From assembly GCA_966211965.1 (NCBI GenBank), contig CBIHON010000006.1:128412-192411 (forward strand): a stretch of 64,000 nucleotides of DNA, read 5' to 3'. Positions 35,587 to 43,461 of the stretch are shown piece after piece (positions within the stretch are counted from its first letter, which is position 1; every line of letters begins with the position of its first letter). Origin of the DNA: CBIHON01 sp966211965. GTDB taxonomy: Bacteria > Pseudomonadota > Gammaproteobacteria > Burkholderiales > Burkholderiaceae_D. A program made the translations under genes and the position numbers. Under the pieces are notes generated by a model. It ran no database searches, was not told the DNA's origin, and was given only the letters and a program-made list of their open reading frames with translations.

Positions 35587-37194
35587 AGAGAGATAACCTA
35601 AGTGACTCAGCATCCCGTATGCGTATTTCATCAGGACCTCATGCTCATCCTGAGTCAATTCATGGGGAGAACGATAGCCCGGCACCGATTGTCCCTGGTG
35701 GTCCGTTTCACTTACGTTAACTTTGACCTCCATCAGTTTTCTGTCCATACCGGCTATCTGCGTGAACGCTTCAATCCGCGCCAACTCCTCGTCCGGATTT
35801 GCGACCAAATCCTCATACTTGAGCGTCAACACATTCTCGCGCCCGGAAGAAAATATTTTCCGGATTTCTTCCTGCCACTCGTGCGCGAGCTTGACTGCAT
35901 CATAGTCCGACACCAACCATCCTCGGGCTTTATAAGAACGCGCGACATCAAACAGATTGCGATAAACGCAAATGAAGCGTGCACCGGGGAGCAGGCTTCT
36001 GAGCATTTCCAATTGACCCGCGTGCGGCTCTTTGATCCCCCACGCACGACCAAGCTTGTCGGCAGTAATTTGATAATGTCCGACAGCGTCATAGAAATTT
36101 CTGAGCGCCAGCTCCAGATAAGCGTCACCCCTGCCGGGAAAAAGGCCGGCGACCCAATCTTCCGTCAGCATTTTTCTCAAGTTTCCTGCAGCGGATAAGT
36201 CTTCCTTCATGCAGGTCTTGCTCAATGCAAAACTGACGCATGCAGGCAATCGGCGCGCAATATCCTCGTTTTCACCGAACATGATTATCCGGTTGCTGGA
36301 ATTGAATAGACGCTGCAGCAGCGTCGAACCGCAGCGCGCCACGGGCGCAAGAATAAAAATCGGCCTCAGATGCCCTGCAGTTGAACGAGCGCGTTCTTTT
36401 ATCGCCAGGTATTCCCTGGCCTCGGCAAGCTGATAATCCAGATCGGGAAACTTCGGATTTATCTTTAGTAAAACTTCAAGTTGAGCAATGGCTTCTCGGG
36501 CTCTACCTTGACTGCTCAGGCATCCGGCAAGAAAAAAATGTCCCGGCTCGGAATCAGGTTTTATTTCGATTGCCTTGCGAAGGGAATTCTCGGCCTCATG
36601 AATCAGCCCCAGTTTTTGCAGAAAAACTGCCAGATTGTAATGGGATTTCGCGTCATCAGGATCGATTTCAAGGGCTTGCCGGCAGGCCGAAATTGCCTCG
36701 ACAAACATCCCCAAGCCCTGCAGGGCGCTGGCCCGCAATACATGCGCTCGCGCGCAAGCCGGGTCAAGCCGGAAAACAGTATCGCAGTGTTGCAATGCCT
36801 CTTGAAAGGCACGCCTCTCGACAAGTACACGTGCGAACTCCAACAGAAAATCGGGTTGATTTGGCTGCAGGATTACTGCCTGCCGCAGAGCCGCCTCGGC
36901 TTCAACATATCGCGGGATTTCGCGCAACGCGCAACCTAGAAAAAAATAAGGTGCCGGAACTGCAGGATTCGCCTGGATTGCTAATTCAAGCTGATGCACC
37001 GCCGCCGGATAATTTTTCTCATTGAAATCCATCAAGCCAAGAAAATAAAGCGCATTGCCGTTGGATGGCGCCACCTCCAGAATTCTGCGGCAGAGCTCAC
37101 GTGCGCAGGATCGGGCTTCCGGCGTGCCTTGCTGTATGAGTTGTTGTGCTTGCGCCAGCGCTTCAGCGAGCGTGATCGGTGTCGAGCCTGTCAT
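35584..37194 (-). CDS. TPR-sulfotransferase fusion protein
   Basis: 536 residues. Residues ~10-270 hold about seven TPRs (NALYFLGLMDFNEKNYPAAV, AHVLRASALQGLGMFVEAIS, KSHYNLAVFLQKLGLIHEAE). Residues ~280-536 are a PAPS-dependent sulfotransferase: 5'-phosphosulfate loop APVARCGSTLLQRLF and 3'-phosphate motif ICVYRNLFDVARSYKARG. Ends HEVLMKYAYGMLSHLGY, a typical terminal helix. Such fusions probably sulfate tyrosines or glycans on exported proteins; the acceptor is unknown. The ATG at 37194 (MTGSTPI) is preferred to an upstream start at 37257. The stop codon is the terminal TAG of the inverted-repeat element. Confidence 0.8.
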   Translation of the reverse strand: MTGSTPITLAEALAQAQQLIQQGTPEARSCARELCRRILEVAPSNGNALYFLGLMDFNEKNYPAAVHQLELAIQANPAVPAPYFFLGCALREIPRYVEAEAALRQAVILQPNQPDFLLEFARVLVERRAFQEALQHCDTVFRLDPACARAHVLRASALQGLGMFVEAISACRQALEIDPDDAKSHYNLAVFLQKLGLIHEAENSLRKAIEIKPDSEPGHFFLAGCLSSQGRAREAIAQLEVLLKINPKFPDLDYQLAEAREYLAIKERARSTAGHLRPIFILAPVARCGSTLLQRLFNSSNRIIMFGENEDIARRLPACVSFALSKTCMKEDLSAAGNLRKMLTEDWVAGLFPGRGDAYLELALRNFYDAVGHYQITADKLGRAWGIKEPHAGQLEMLRSLLPGARFICVYRNLFDVARSYKARGWLVSDYDAVKLAHEWQEEIRKIFSSGRENVLTLKYEDLVANPDEELARIEAFTQIAGMDRKLMEVKVNVSETDHQGQSVPGYRSPHELTQDEHEVLMKYAYGMLSHLGYLS

Positions 37195-37293
37195 GATTAC
37201 TGCATTTTTTCTTGAATGGAAACTCAATTTCCTTGAATACTTCCTAGGCCTCGACAATATTCGAGCTTATCGTAAAGGGAATGCATATTCTAG

Positions 37294-37319
37294 AAAAAAG
37301 GGCAGCCGAAGCTGCCCCT
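37294..37319 (-). terminator. Rho-independent terminator of the S-layer-like gene
   Basis: Read on minus, GGGGCAGC and GCTGCCC arms around TTCG, followed by TTTTTT (37294-37299). It sits just after the stop of the 37344 gene. Confidence 0.85.
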
Positions 37320-37343
37320 GCAAACCCGCTTAAAATCAGCCAA

Positions 37344-38774
37344 TTAGTCATTGCCGCTTTGCGACAACACAACAGTACCGGTTGCGACGTCTTGAGTGTA
37401 GTTCAGTATTTGCGTATTGGTGGCGCCGGCACTAAACACAATACGATACTTGCTGGTATTTGAACTTGGCGTAAAGCCCAGCTTCGACTCCAATTGAGCG
37501 GAGGTCAGGTTCAAGGCGCCGCCGGCCTCGATCGTCCCCATCACCGAGTTGGCTGTGCCCAGAGGTGTGAATCCGACCGGATTGCCATCGCCGGCGCCCG
37601 TATCTTCCGCGTAAGCAGTCGCCGTGAATGCGGCCGCCACCGTGCCCGTGTTGATCAAGCGGATAATGGAGGTCTTTGCGGTGCTGGTCGATGCATTGAC
37701 CAGGTAGGCGTTGCGGGTAAGCCCGTTGCTGGTCAGCGTTTCCAGCGCATTTGAAGTCGTCGTGAAATCTGCCGTCACGGAAGACTGCGGCACGCCGCCG
37801 ACAGTCGCGGTCATTTGTCCGGTCGCGATGACCGTCGTACCGCCGCTGACGTTCAGGCAAACCCACACACCCGCAGAAATATTGGTTAGCGAAACATTGG
37901 TAAATGTCACGGAGTTGGTAGCTGTGGTGCCGATTGTATAAGACTTGGTGGTGCATCCCGAGGTGGAAGCATCCAGGAATATGCCGCTCGTGCCATTGGC
38001 TGCCAGGGCTGCGGCAATTGCCGGACCGTTCACTGTTACCGTAGCCGTCGAGATGACATCCCCGGCGCTGACGTTATTCGCCAGACCGGCACTCGCTGCA
38101 CTGGTGCCGACCTGCGTATACTTCACCTGCCCTAAAGTTGCCAAACCGGTCGTACCTTTGTTGCTGCTTGTCGTCAAATGGATCGAACCAGTCGTGGCAT
38201 CGACGATCACGTTGCCGTCAGCGGTTATCACGGAAGCAACCATGCCGGTGACGAAGGTCACGTAGTTGGACAACACGCCGGTGACAACGTTGTCGAGGCC
38301 GTTCTTGTATTCGACCGTGGCGGAAACGCCGACGTTGCCCAGACCGGCAATGGTCAGATTTCCCATGGTCGCGCTGCAGGTTCCGCTGACAACACCGGTT
38401 TCAACCGAGTAGACGACAAATGAAGTGCCCGCACCGCCCAATTGCAATATGGCAGACATGCTGTTCGCGGCCGCAGCCGTACCGCAACGGACGCTGGTCG
38501 GGTTGGCGACAAAGCTGGCGCCGCCGGTCAGGTTCATTTTGATATAAAGCGGATTCGATGCTGTTACCCCATAACTTGGAGGAACTGCCACCTTGATATC
38601 AAACTGGTTGGCGGCGTTGACCAGTGTCGTGGTCGTACTCGGAATTTCCTTGGCAATTTTAGAGATGCCGGTTGGCGTCGCGACACTGAGATCCAAAACA
38701 GCGGCTGCCTGACCTGCTGCAACACTAAAGCAAGCTGCAATAGCGGCGCGCAAAACATAATTGGACTTAGCCAT
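37344..38774 (-). CDS. S-layer-like secreted protein with one C-terminal novel repeat
   Basis: 476 residues. Signal peptide MAKSNYVLRAAIAACFSVAAGQAAA. Residues ~25-350 are a Thr/Ser/Gly/Val-rich beta protein without recognised motifs (one CGTAAAANS, one ETGVVSGTC, one TSGCTTKSY, one VWVCLN, possible disulfides). Residues ~355-476 are a single copy of the novel repeat (RNAYLVNASTSTAKTSIIRL, TSAQLES, KYRIVFSA, LNYTQDVATG). Composition resembles S-layer or matrix proteins. The ATG at 38774 follows AAAAGGGGAAG, a very strong ribosome site, and a tight terminator follows the stop, both consistent with high expression. Function not assigned. Confidence 0.75.
   Translation of the reverse strand: MAKSNYVLRAAIAACFSVAAGQAAAVLDLSVATPTGISKIAKEIPSTTTTLVNAANQFDIKVAVPPSYGVTASNPLYIKMNLTGGASFVANPTSVRCGTAAAANSMSAILQLGGAGTSFVVYSVETGVVSGTCSATMGNLTIAGLGNVGVSATVEYKNGLDNVVTGVLSNYVTFVTGMVASVITADGNVIVDATTGSIHLTTSSNKGTTGLATLGQVKYTQVGTSAASAGLANNVSAGDVISTATVTVNGPAIAAALAANGTSGIFLDASTSGCTTKSYTIGTTATNSVTFTNVSLTNISAGVWVCLNVSGGTTVIATGQMTATVGGVPQSSVTADFTTTSNALETLTSNGLTRNAYLVNASTSTAKTSIIRLINTGTVAAAFTATAYAEDTGAGDGNPVGFTPLGTANSVMGTIEAGGALNLTSAQLESKLGFTPSSNTSKYRIVFSAGATNTQILNYTQDVATGTVVLSQSGND
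37347..37716 (-). repeat. Single copy of the novel repeat (exoprotein 4)
   Basis: The unit has an insertion after TATAYAEDTG (GAGDGNPVGFTP) compared with other copies, but keeps the NASTS, LTSAQLE, KYR and TQDVATG landmarks and the usual ending. Confidence 0.75.
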
Positions 38775-39573
38775 TAAAACTTCCCCTTTTAAGTGATGAT
38801 ATCGCTCGAGAATGGAATGGTCTTTCTGACATGATACGTTTCGAAACATTGCTAAGAATTGTCAGCAGACAGGAACAACAGGTCAAAGCCGAACCATTTT
38901 AAACGAAGGGTTTCCCGGTTGGGAATTTTCCAGTACCAGTGTTGACAATACCGAACAGTCCACTGGTTAATGCGGCGCAGTCAACAATTATGTGTTACCG
39001 GCCAGGGTATGGAATTCACCTTGAAAATCTCTTTGCCCAATGCCCGGTAATACCCGCTGCTTGCTTGGGCAATCTTTCCCATATGCGAGTCGCCGATCAG
39101 CACAATTGAGAATAGCCTCCTCCAGAGAGCCGGCGCCCTTATTCCAGGTTTCCAAATGATGTCTTCGCAAATGGCAAGATGAACAGGTCGGTCTGCTGAA
39201 GCGCGGAGGCAATCGCCACCAATGTGGCTTGGCGGGCCGCAAACAGCTCATCAGGCGATGCAAAGCCCTCGGCCGGTGGCCCAGTACAACCATTGATTCA
39301 ACAGCGCAGCGGTGTAGATATCCGGAAGTGCGAGGGCGGCAATGCGGTGTACGGATGGGCAGAAAGCGATGCAGTACTGTTCATGCGGTGGATTTATTCG
39401 GTAACAGAGGCAAGTTTGCGGTGCAATTTAGGATTGAAGTGCTCCAACGGGCATGCAAATGTTCAACACTTGTTGAATCCATTTCTGATAATACCCGCCA
39501 CTTTCGTAATGCGAACAACCGTTGTATCGCCCTGAAAACGATCGTCGGTTTCCTCAAGCGCATCTCATGAATG
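38775..39573. other. 799-base intergenic region with no gene recognised
   Basis: Upstream of both the S-layer-like gene and the end of the Rrf2-like gene. It should contain the S-layer-like gene promoter. Open frames of about 100 codons on both strands (38988-39293 minus; 39224-39570 plus) have no signal peptide, ribosome site or family motif. Confidence 0.4.
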
Positions 39574-40134
39574 TCATGCTTCAGAAAAGGAATAGGAAAA
39601 GCGATGCGGCGCCTCGTCCATTTCATTGAATTGCCCTATGCGCAACGGCTTATTCGAGGAATATGCCTCTGTTGCGTTCACCTTGAGACGGTCTAGAGAA
39701 AATGTGCGTAGCTGCTTGAAAATATTTTCATCGACCGCCATCGCGGCCTGCATCAGCAGCAAATCAAGATCGTGGTCGCCGCCGAAACGCCTGTCCCCGG
39801 CTTCCCTGGAAGAGCCGCCCCTCCTTCTTCCCTCAGCCAATACACAGCGCAATACGTCTTCCAGCGTAACGGTGCCCGGGTCTTTACCCAGACTCCATCC
39901 TTCAGGCAGATTCGGATGTTTATTCAGGATTCCGGCCCGCTCCAACTGGTTGCAAAGCCGCTTTAGTTCTACAGGTGGAAGATCTGAGTCGCTTTCCAGT
40001 TGTCCGAGACTGACCGGTCGCGAAGTGCGCGATACGATGTGGGCGAGTACTTCGGCATACATAAAGAAGCGCTCCTGCAACGCCACGTTACCCAGGATGT
40101 GCTGGGCAACGACGAGTTTGTTCTGAATGTTCAT
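39574..40134 (-). CDS. Rrf2-like winged-helix regulator, paralogue 1
   Basis: 186 residues. The N-terminal winged helix (FFMYAEVLAHIVSRTSRPVS, LKRLCNQLERAGILN) with wing EGWSLGKDPGTVTLEDVLR fits Rrf2-family repressors, but I see no cysteine trio for a Fe-S cluster. It continues with a linker rich in Arg/Gly and a C-terminal helix shared with the next gene (LLLMQAAMAVDENIFKQLRT and FSLDRLK). The ATG at 40134 is preferred over a Met at 40152 because the HTH starts right after it. Its target is unknown. Confidence 0.65.
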   Translation of the reverse strand: MNIQNKLVVAQHILGNVALQERFFMYAEVLAHIVSRTSRPVSLGQLESDSDLPPVELKRLCNQLERAGILNKHPNLPEGWSLGKDPGTVTLEDVLRCVLAEGRRRGGSSREAGDRRFGGDHDLDLLLMQAAMAVDENIFKQLRTFSLDRLKVNATEAYSSNKPLRIGQFNEMDEAPHRFSYSFSEA

Positions 40135-40318
40135 TGTTTGCCTTCCAGGCATCGAATGCCGGTTTGTTTGAAAAAATTCGCTGTGCTGGATAAGAACCTG
40201 TTCAGGGTTTCGCTAAACGAGCGCCAGGCGGCTTCGGCCGAAGCACAGGAACCGGAACGTACTTGGTACATGAGGATTTCCAGCACAGCATGGCAAAATC
40301 GAATTGCACTGCAGCTTT

Positions 40319-40777
40319 TCAACCGCCTGTCACACCGCGTTTATTGAGCCGATCCAGAGAAAATCGGCGCAGTTCACCAAGCACGGCTTGGTTGATCTGC
40401 ATCGTCGCCTGCATGACCAAGACTTCGATGTCACGTCTTCGGGAAGACATATGCGACTGCCTCTCCTGGTTCGCTCGTCGGTATTTGGACAGTTGCTCGA
40501 TTTCGCAGCACAGGATGTCGGCAAGAGTGACAGCGTCCACGGCGCGTCCCGCCGCCCAGCTGCCGTTGCTCTCGGATGCCGGCGTCAAAATTCCCGCTTG
40601 AGACAGTCCCTCGCACACGCGAACCAGCCTTCCGAACGGGCATCCGATCTGTTTTTCGAGGTCCGCAAGGCTGACGGGATTGGGGGCCGCGGCCATTACT
40701 TTGCTTGCGACCTTTATCGCGATTCGAAATCGGTCGTATGCCGCTCCCGTATTGAGGATGTAATCAATCGCGGTCAT
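40319..40777 (-). CDS. Rrf2-like winged-helix regulator, paralogue 2
   Basis: 152 residues, about 35-40% identical by eye to paralogue 1 in the same layout: a winged helix (VSLADLEKQIGCPFGRLV, VCEGLSQAGILTP), wing NGSWAAGRAVDAVTLADIL, and the shared C-terminal segment (VLVMQATMQINQAVLGELRR, FSLDRLN). The cysteines present (GCPF, CEG, CC) are not in the spacing of IscR-type cluster ligands. Tandem with paralogue 1, 184 bases upstream of it, same strand; a local duplication followed by divergence. Confidence 0.65.
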   Translation of the reverse strand: MTAIDYILNTGAAYDRFRIAIKVASKVMAAAPNPVSLADLEKQIGCPFGRLVRVCEGLSQAGILTPASESNGSWAAGRAVDAVTLADILCCEIEQLSKYRRANQERQSHMSSRRRDIEVLVMQATMQINQAVLGELRRFSLDRLNKRGVTGG

Positions 40778-40792
40778 GATCTACCTTGGTTT

Positions 40793-40915
40793 TAGAGCGA
40801 TTTGACGATGCATGCAAGGGAGGTCCGGTCAGGGCGAGAAGCGCAGCCGTACGAAAGTACGGTGAGCATCGCAGGCCCGAGATGGCCCTCTTGCATGCAT
40901 CGTCAAACCACTCTA
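40793..40915. repeat. Inverted-repeat element, copy E (divergent subtype)
   Basis: 123 bp, TAGAGCGATTTGACGATGCA at the left and its near-inverse ending CTCTA on the right. The inner part (GAAGCGCAGCCGTACGAAAG, then GTGAGCATCGCA) matches copy D, while the arms differ completely from A-D except for the terminal TAGAG. It lies just upstream of Rrf2-like paralogue 2. Confidence 0.65.
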
Positions 40916-41396
40916 GGGGTTATGAAGCTGATGTAGGGGCAGTGCCCCCCTCCGGGTTCATGACAAGCTCTAATCGGCCAAATATCTGGCATGTCCCGGC
41001 TCTCCAATGCTTCAGAGCTGCCGATCGGGACAAGTCCGATAGAAACGGCTTGCATCAAGGAAATGTTATCGCGCTCCTCATGCAATTTGTAACCGTTATG
41101 TGCAAAGCCATCCTCAAAATATGCACAAATATTGCTAAAATTTTCAAATAGATGAAAATTTCGTGCGCAAACACATTTACCAACTCGACCTGCAACCGCA
41201 ATCAAAGCCTTGGTGCCACGGCGCGATATAAGTGCATGCCATTGATCATTGCCGCGATTCTCAATGGCAAGAGCAAACCACTCAAGCCTTTATCGTTCCG
41301 CTCTAGAGAGCCGTAACATCAGGCCCGGCCTTGACGCAAGGAACAGACGCGCTTATATTACTGACCCATTAGTAAGTTATTTAAGCCCGCCTCATA
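40916..41396. other. Intergenic region before the TetR gene
   Basis: 481 bases without a recognised gene. It holds the TetR promoter and operator near its right end. Confidence 0.4.
41358..41375. promoter_or_regulatory. Candidate TetR operator
   Basis: TTACTGACCCATTAGTAA, an imperfect dyad (TTACT...AGTAA), 21 bases before the TetR ATG. This is the type of site found in front of AcrR/TtgR-like regulators of RND pumps, so autoregulation with the downstream pump is expected. Confidence 0.6.
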
Positions 41397-42056
41397 ATGT
41401 CTTCCTGCCCGCTCAAGAAAAATGCCCCGCGTTGGGTGCGCCGCAAAGAAGCCCGCCCGCAGGAACTATTGGCAGCGGCGCTCGACCTGTTCGTTGAACG
41501 CGGTTATGCCGCGACCCGCCTGGACGATGTCGCGGCGCAAGCGGGTGTCTCGAAAGGCACGCTCTACCTGTATTTCACCAACAAGGAAGATCTGTTCAAG
41601 GCCGTAGTGCGGGAAAACGTGCTGCCGGTTCTCGACGCCGCACAAGAAATCATCAATAACTATGCAGGCGGCAGCGCTGACCTGTTCCGGGAAATCATGA
41701 TGGGTTGGTGGGAACGCATCGGCAGTACCAAGCTGTCCGGCATCACCAAGCTGATGATGGCCGAATCCGGCAATTTTCCCGAGGTCGCAAAATTCTATTA
41801 CGAAGAAGTCATCACCCGCGGCAATGCGGTGATCCTGCGGGTGCTGGAGCGCGGCGTGGCCAGCGGCGAATTCCGCCCCATCGATACCTCGCAGGCTATC
41901 AATGTGGTGGTGGCGCCGATGATCATGCTGATGATGTGGAAGCATTCCTTCGGCGCCTGCGGCCTGAAAGCAATCTCGCCGGATGAGTATCTGAAGTGTT
42001 TCACCGATTTGCTATTGCATGGCTTGCTCGACACCGCAGCGGCGCCATCCCCCTGA
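41397..42056 (+). CDS. TetR-family repressor of the first RND efflux operon
   Basis: 219 residues. The HTH (LDDVAAQAGVSKGTLYLYFT, then NKEDLFKAVV) is in the N-terminal third; the ligand domain is helical with a C-terminal TetR_C-like pattern (NVVVAPMIMLMMWKHSF). Start is the ATG at 41397. It ends 9 bases before the MFP gene start, so it lies in the pump operon, and a dyad upstream suits autoregulation. Confidence 0.85.
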   Translation: MSSCPLKKNAPRWVRRKEARPQELLAAALDLFVERGYAATRLDDVAAQAGVSKGTLYLYFTNKEDLFKAVVRENVLPVLDAAQEIINNYAGGSADLFREIMMGWWERIGSTKLSGITKLMMAESGNFPEVAKFYYEEVITRGNAVILRVLERGVASGEFRPIDTSQAINVVVAPMIMLMMWKHSFGACGLKAISPDEYLKCFTDLLLHGLLDTAAAPSP

Positions 42057-42065
42057 AAGTCTTCC

Positions 42066-43235
42066 ATGTCGAGAATAAAGCGCCGTACCTTGTGGATTAT
42101 CCTCGTTGCTTCGCTGGTGGCCGCCAGCGTCGGCGCCGTCGCGATGAAAAAGCGCACGCAAACGGCGGCCGAACCCGCTGCCCTACCTGCCGCAGCGACG
42201 GCGGTGCTGGAATTCCTGCCGACCGACGTGCTCGTGATCGAGCCCCACGACCTGCGCCAGACCCTGCCGCTGTCGGGTTCGCTGCGCGCCGTCAACCAGG
42301 CTGCGGTCAAGGCCAAGGTAGCCGGTGAAGTGCGCGAAGTCCTGGTGCGCGAAGGCGAGGCGGTAAAGGCCGGCCAAGTGCTGATCAAGATGGATTCCAG
42401 CGAATATCAAGCCCGCCTGGAGCAGGCCAGGGGCAACCTGATGGCGGCGCAAGGCCAACTCGACATGGCGACCAAGGCGCGCGACAACAACAAGGCGCTG
42501 CTATCGAAGGGATTCATTTCACAAAACGCTTTCGACAACGCCGCCAGCCAATATGACATCGCGCGGGCCAATGTCGAGTCGGCCATAGGCGCGCTCGACG
42601 TCGCAAAAAAGGCCTTGAACGATACCGTGATCCTGGCGCCGGTTTCCGGCCTGGTCAGCAGCCGCACCGTCCAGCCTGGCGAAAAAGTCTCGGCCGACAA
42701 TCGCCTGCTCGATGTGGTCGATCTGCGCCAGATGGAAATGGAAGCGGCGGTGCCGACTTCCGACATCATGAGCATCTCGCAAGGCCAGGATGTGCAGGTC
42801 AAGGTGGAGGGCATGGCCCAGCCCCTGCCCGGCAAGGTGGCCCGCATCAACCCGGCGACCCAGGCCGGCTCGCGCTCCATCATGGTGTACATCCAGATCG
42901 ACAATCCGCAGGGCTTGCTGCGGGTCGGCATGTTCGGCGAGGCGCAATTGACGCTGGCGAAAAAGCCCAGCGTGCTGAGCGTGCCGCAATCGGCGATCCT
43001 GACCGAGGCAGGCAATCCGGCGGTCTATACGATTGAAAACGGCAAGCTGGCGCTGCGACAGGTTACGCTCGGCATCAAGGGCGACGACGGCCAGGGCGGT
43101 GCGGTGGAAATCGTACAGGGTTTGGAAAGCGGCGCGCAGATCGTGAAGAACAATTTGGGCAATTTGCGTCCCGGCACCGCAGTCAGGTTTGCGAAAGTGG
43201 CAGCTTCGGCGACGGCTGCCGCCGCAAGCCGATGA
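42066..43235 (+). CDS. RND efflux periplasmic adaptor (MFP), first set
   Basis: 389 residues. N-terminal anchor/signal (RTLWIILVASLVAASVGAVA). Two halves of the lipoyl domain (VKAKVAGEVREVLVREGEAV and VILAPVSGLVSSRTVQPGEK) flank a coiled-coil hairpin with an ARGNLMAAQGQLDMATKARD helix. The beta-barrel and membrane-proximal parts follow (PNQ-type GMFGEAQLTL, VPQSAILTEAG). It bridges an RND pump and a TolC-type channel. Not a lipoprotein, unlike the second MFP in the window. Confidence 0.9.
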   Translation: MSRIKRRTLWIILVASLVAASVGAVAMKKRTQTAAEPAALPAAATAVLEFLPTDVLVIEPHDLRQTLPLSGSLRAVNQAAVKAKVAGEVREVLVREGEAVKAGQVLIKMDSSEYQARLEQARGNLMAAQGQLDMATKARDNNKALLSKGFISQNAFDNAASQYDIARANVESAIGALDVAKKALNDTVILAPVSGLVSSRTVQPGEKVSADNRLLDVVDLRQMEMEAAVPTSDIMSISQGQDVQVKVEGMAQPLPGKVARINPATQAGSRSIMVYIQIDNPQGLLRVGMFGEAQLTLAKKPSVLSVPQSAILTEAGNPAVYTIENGKLALRQVTLGIKGDDGQGGAVEIVQGLESGAQIVKNNLGNLRPGTAVRFAKVAASATAAAASR

Positions 43236-43331
43236 GCTGTCGTGGCAGACAAATCCAATCATGCATTTTTAAAAAATGAAAAATTACCGGGGTTTCCGTA
43301 AAGCGTTACAAAGGTCGTCCCAACTAACGTG

Positions 43332-43408
43332 GGGGCCCGGCGTCGCTTGTAACCTGCTTCAAACCCTAATTTGGTTAACAGCTAGTTGCGAACGACACCG
43401 GGTCCCGG
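43332..43408. repeat. Imperfect inverted repeat between MFP and RND genes
   Basis: GGGGCCCGGCGTCGCTTGTA and its near-inverse GAACGACACCGGGTCCC flank a ~30-base AT-richer loop. It may be an mRNA processing or attenuation stem; the function is unknown. Confidence 0.45.
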
Positions 43409-43461
43409 CATTCGCGGGGACGACACGGCAGCGTCGCGAATTACGGAAACGTCAATAAGCC

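Noticed and set aside
38988..39570. Open frames on both strands between the S-layer-like and Rrf2-like genes
   Set aside because: About 100 codons each, with low-quality composition and no recognisable feature.
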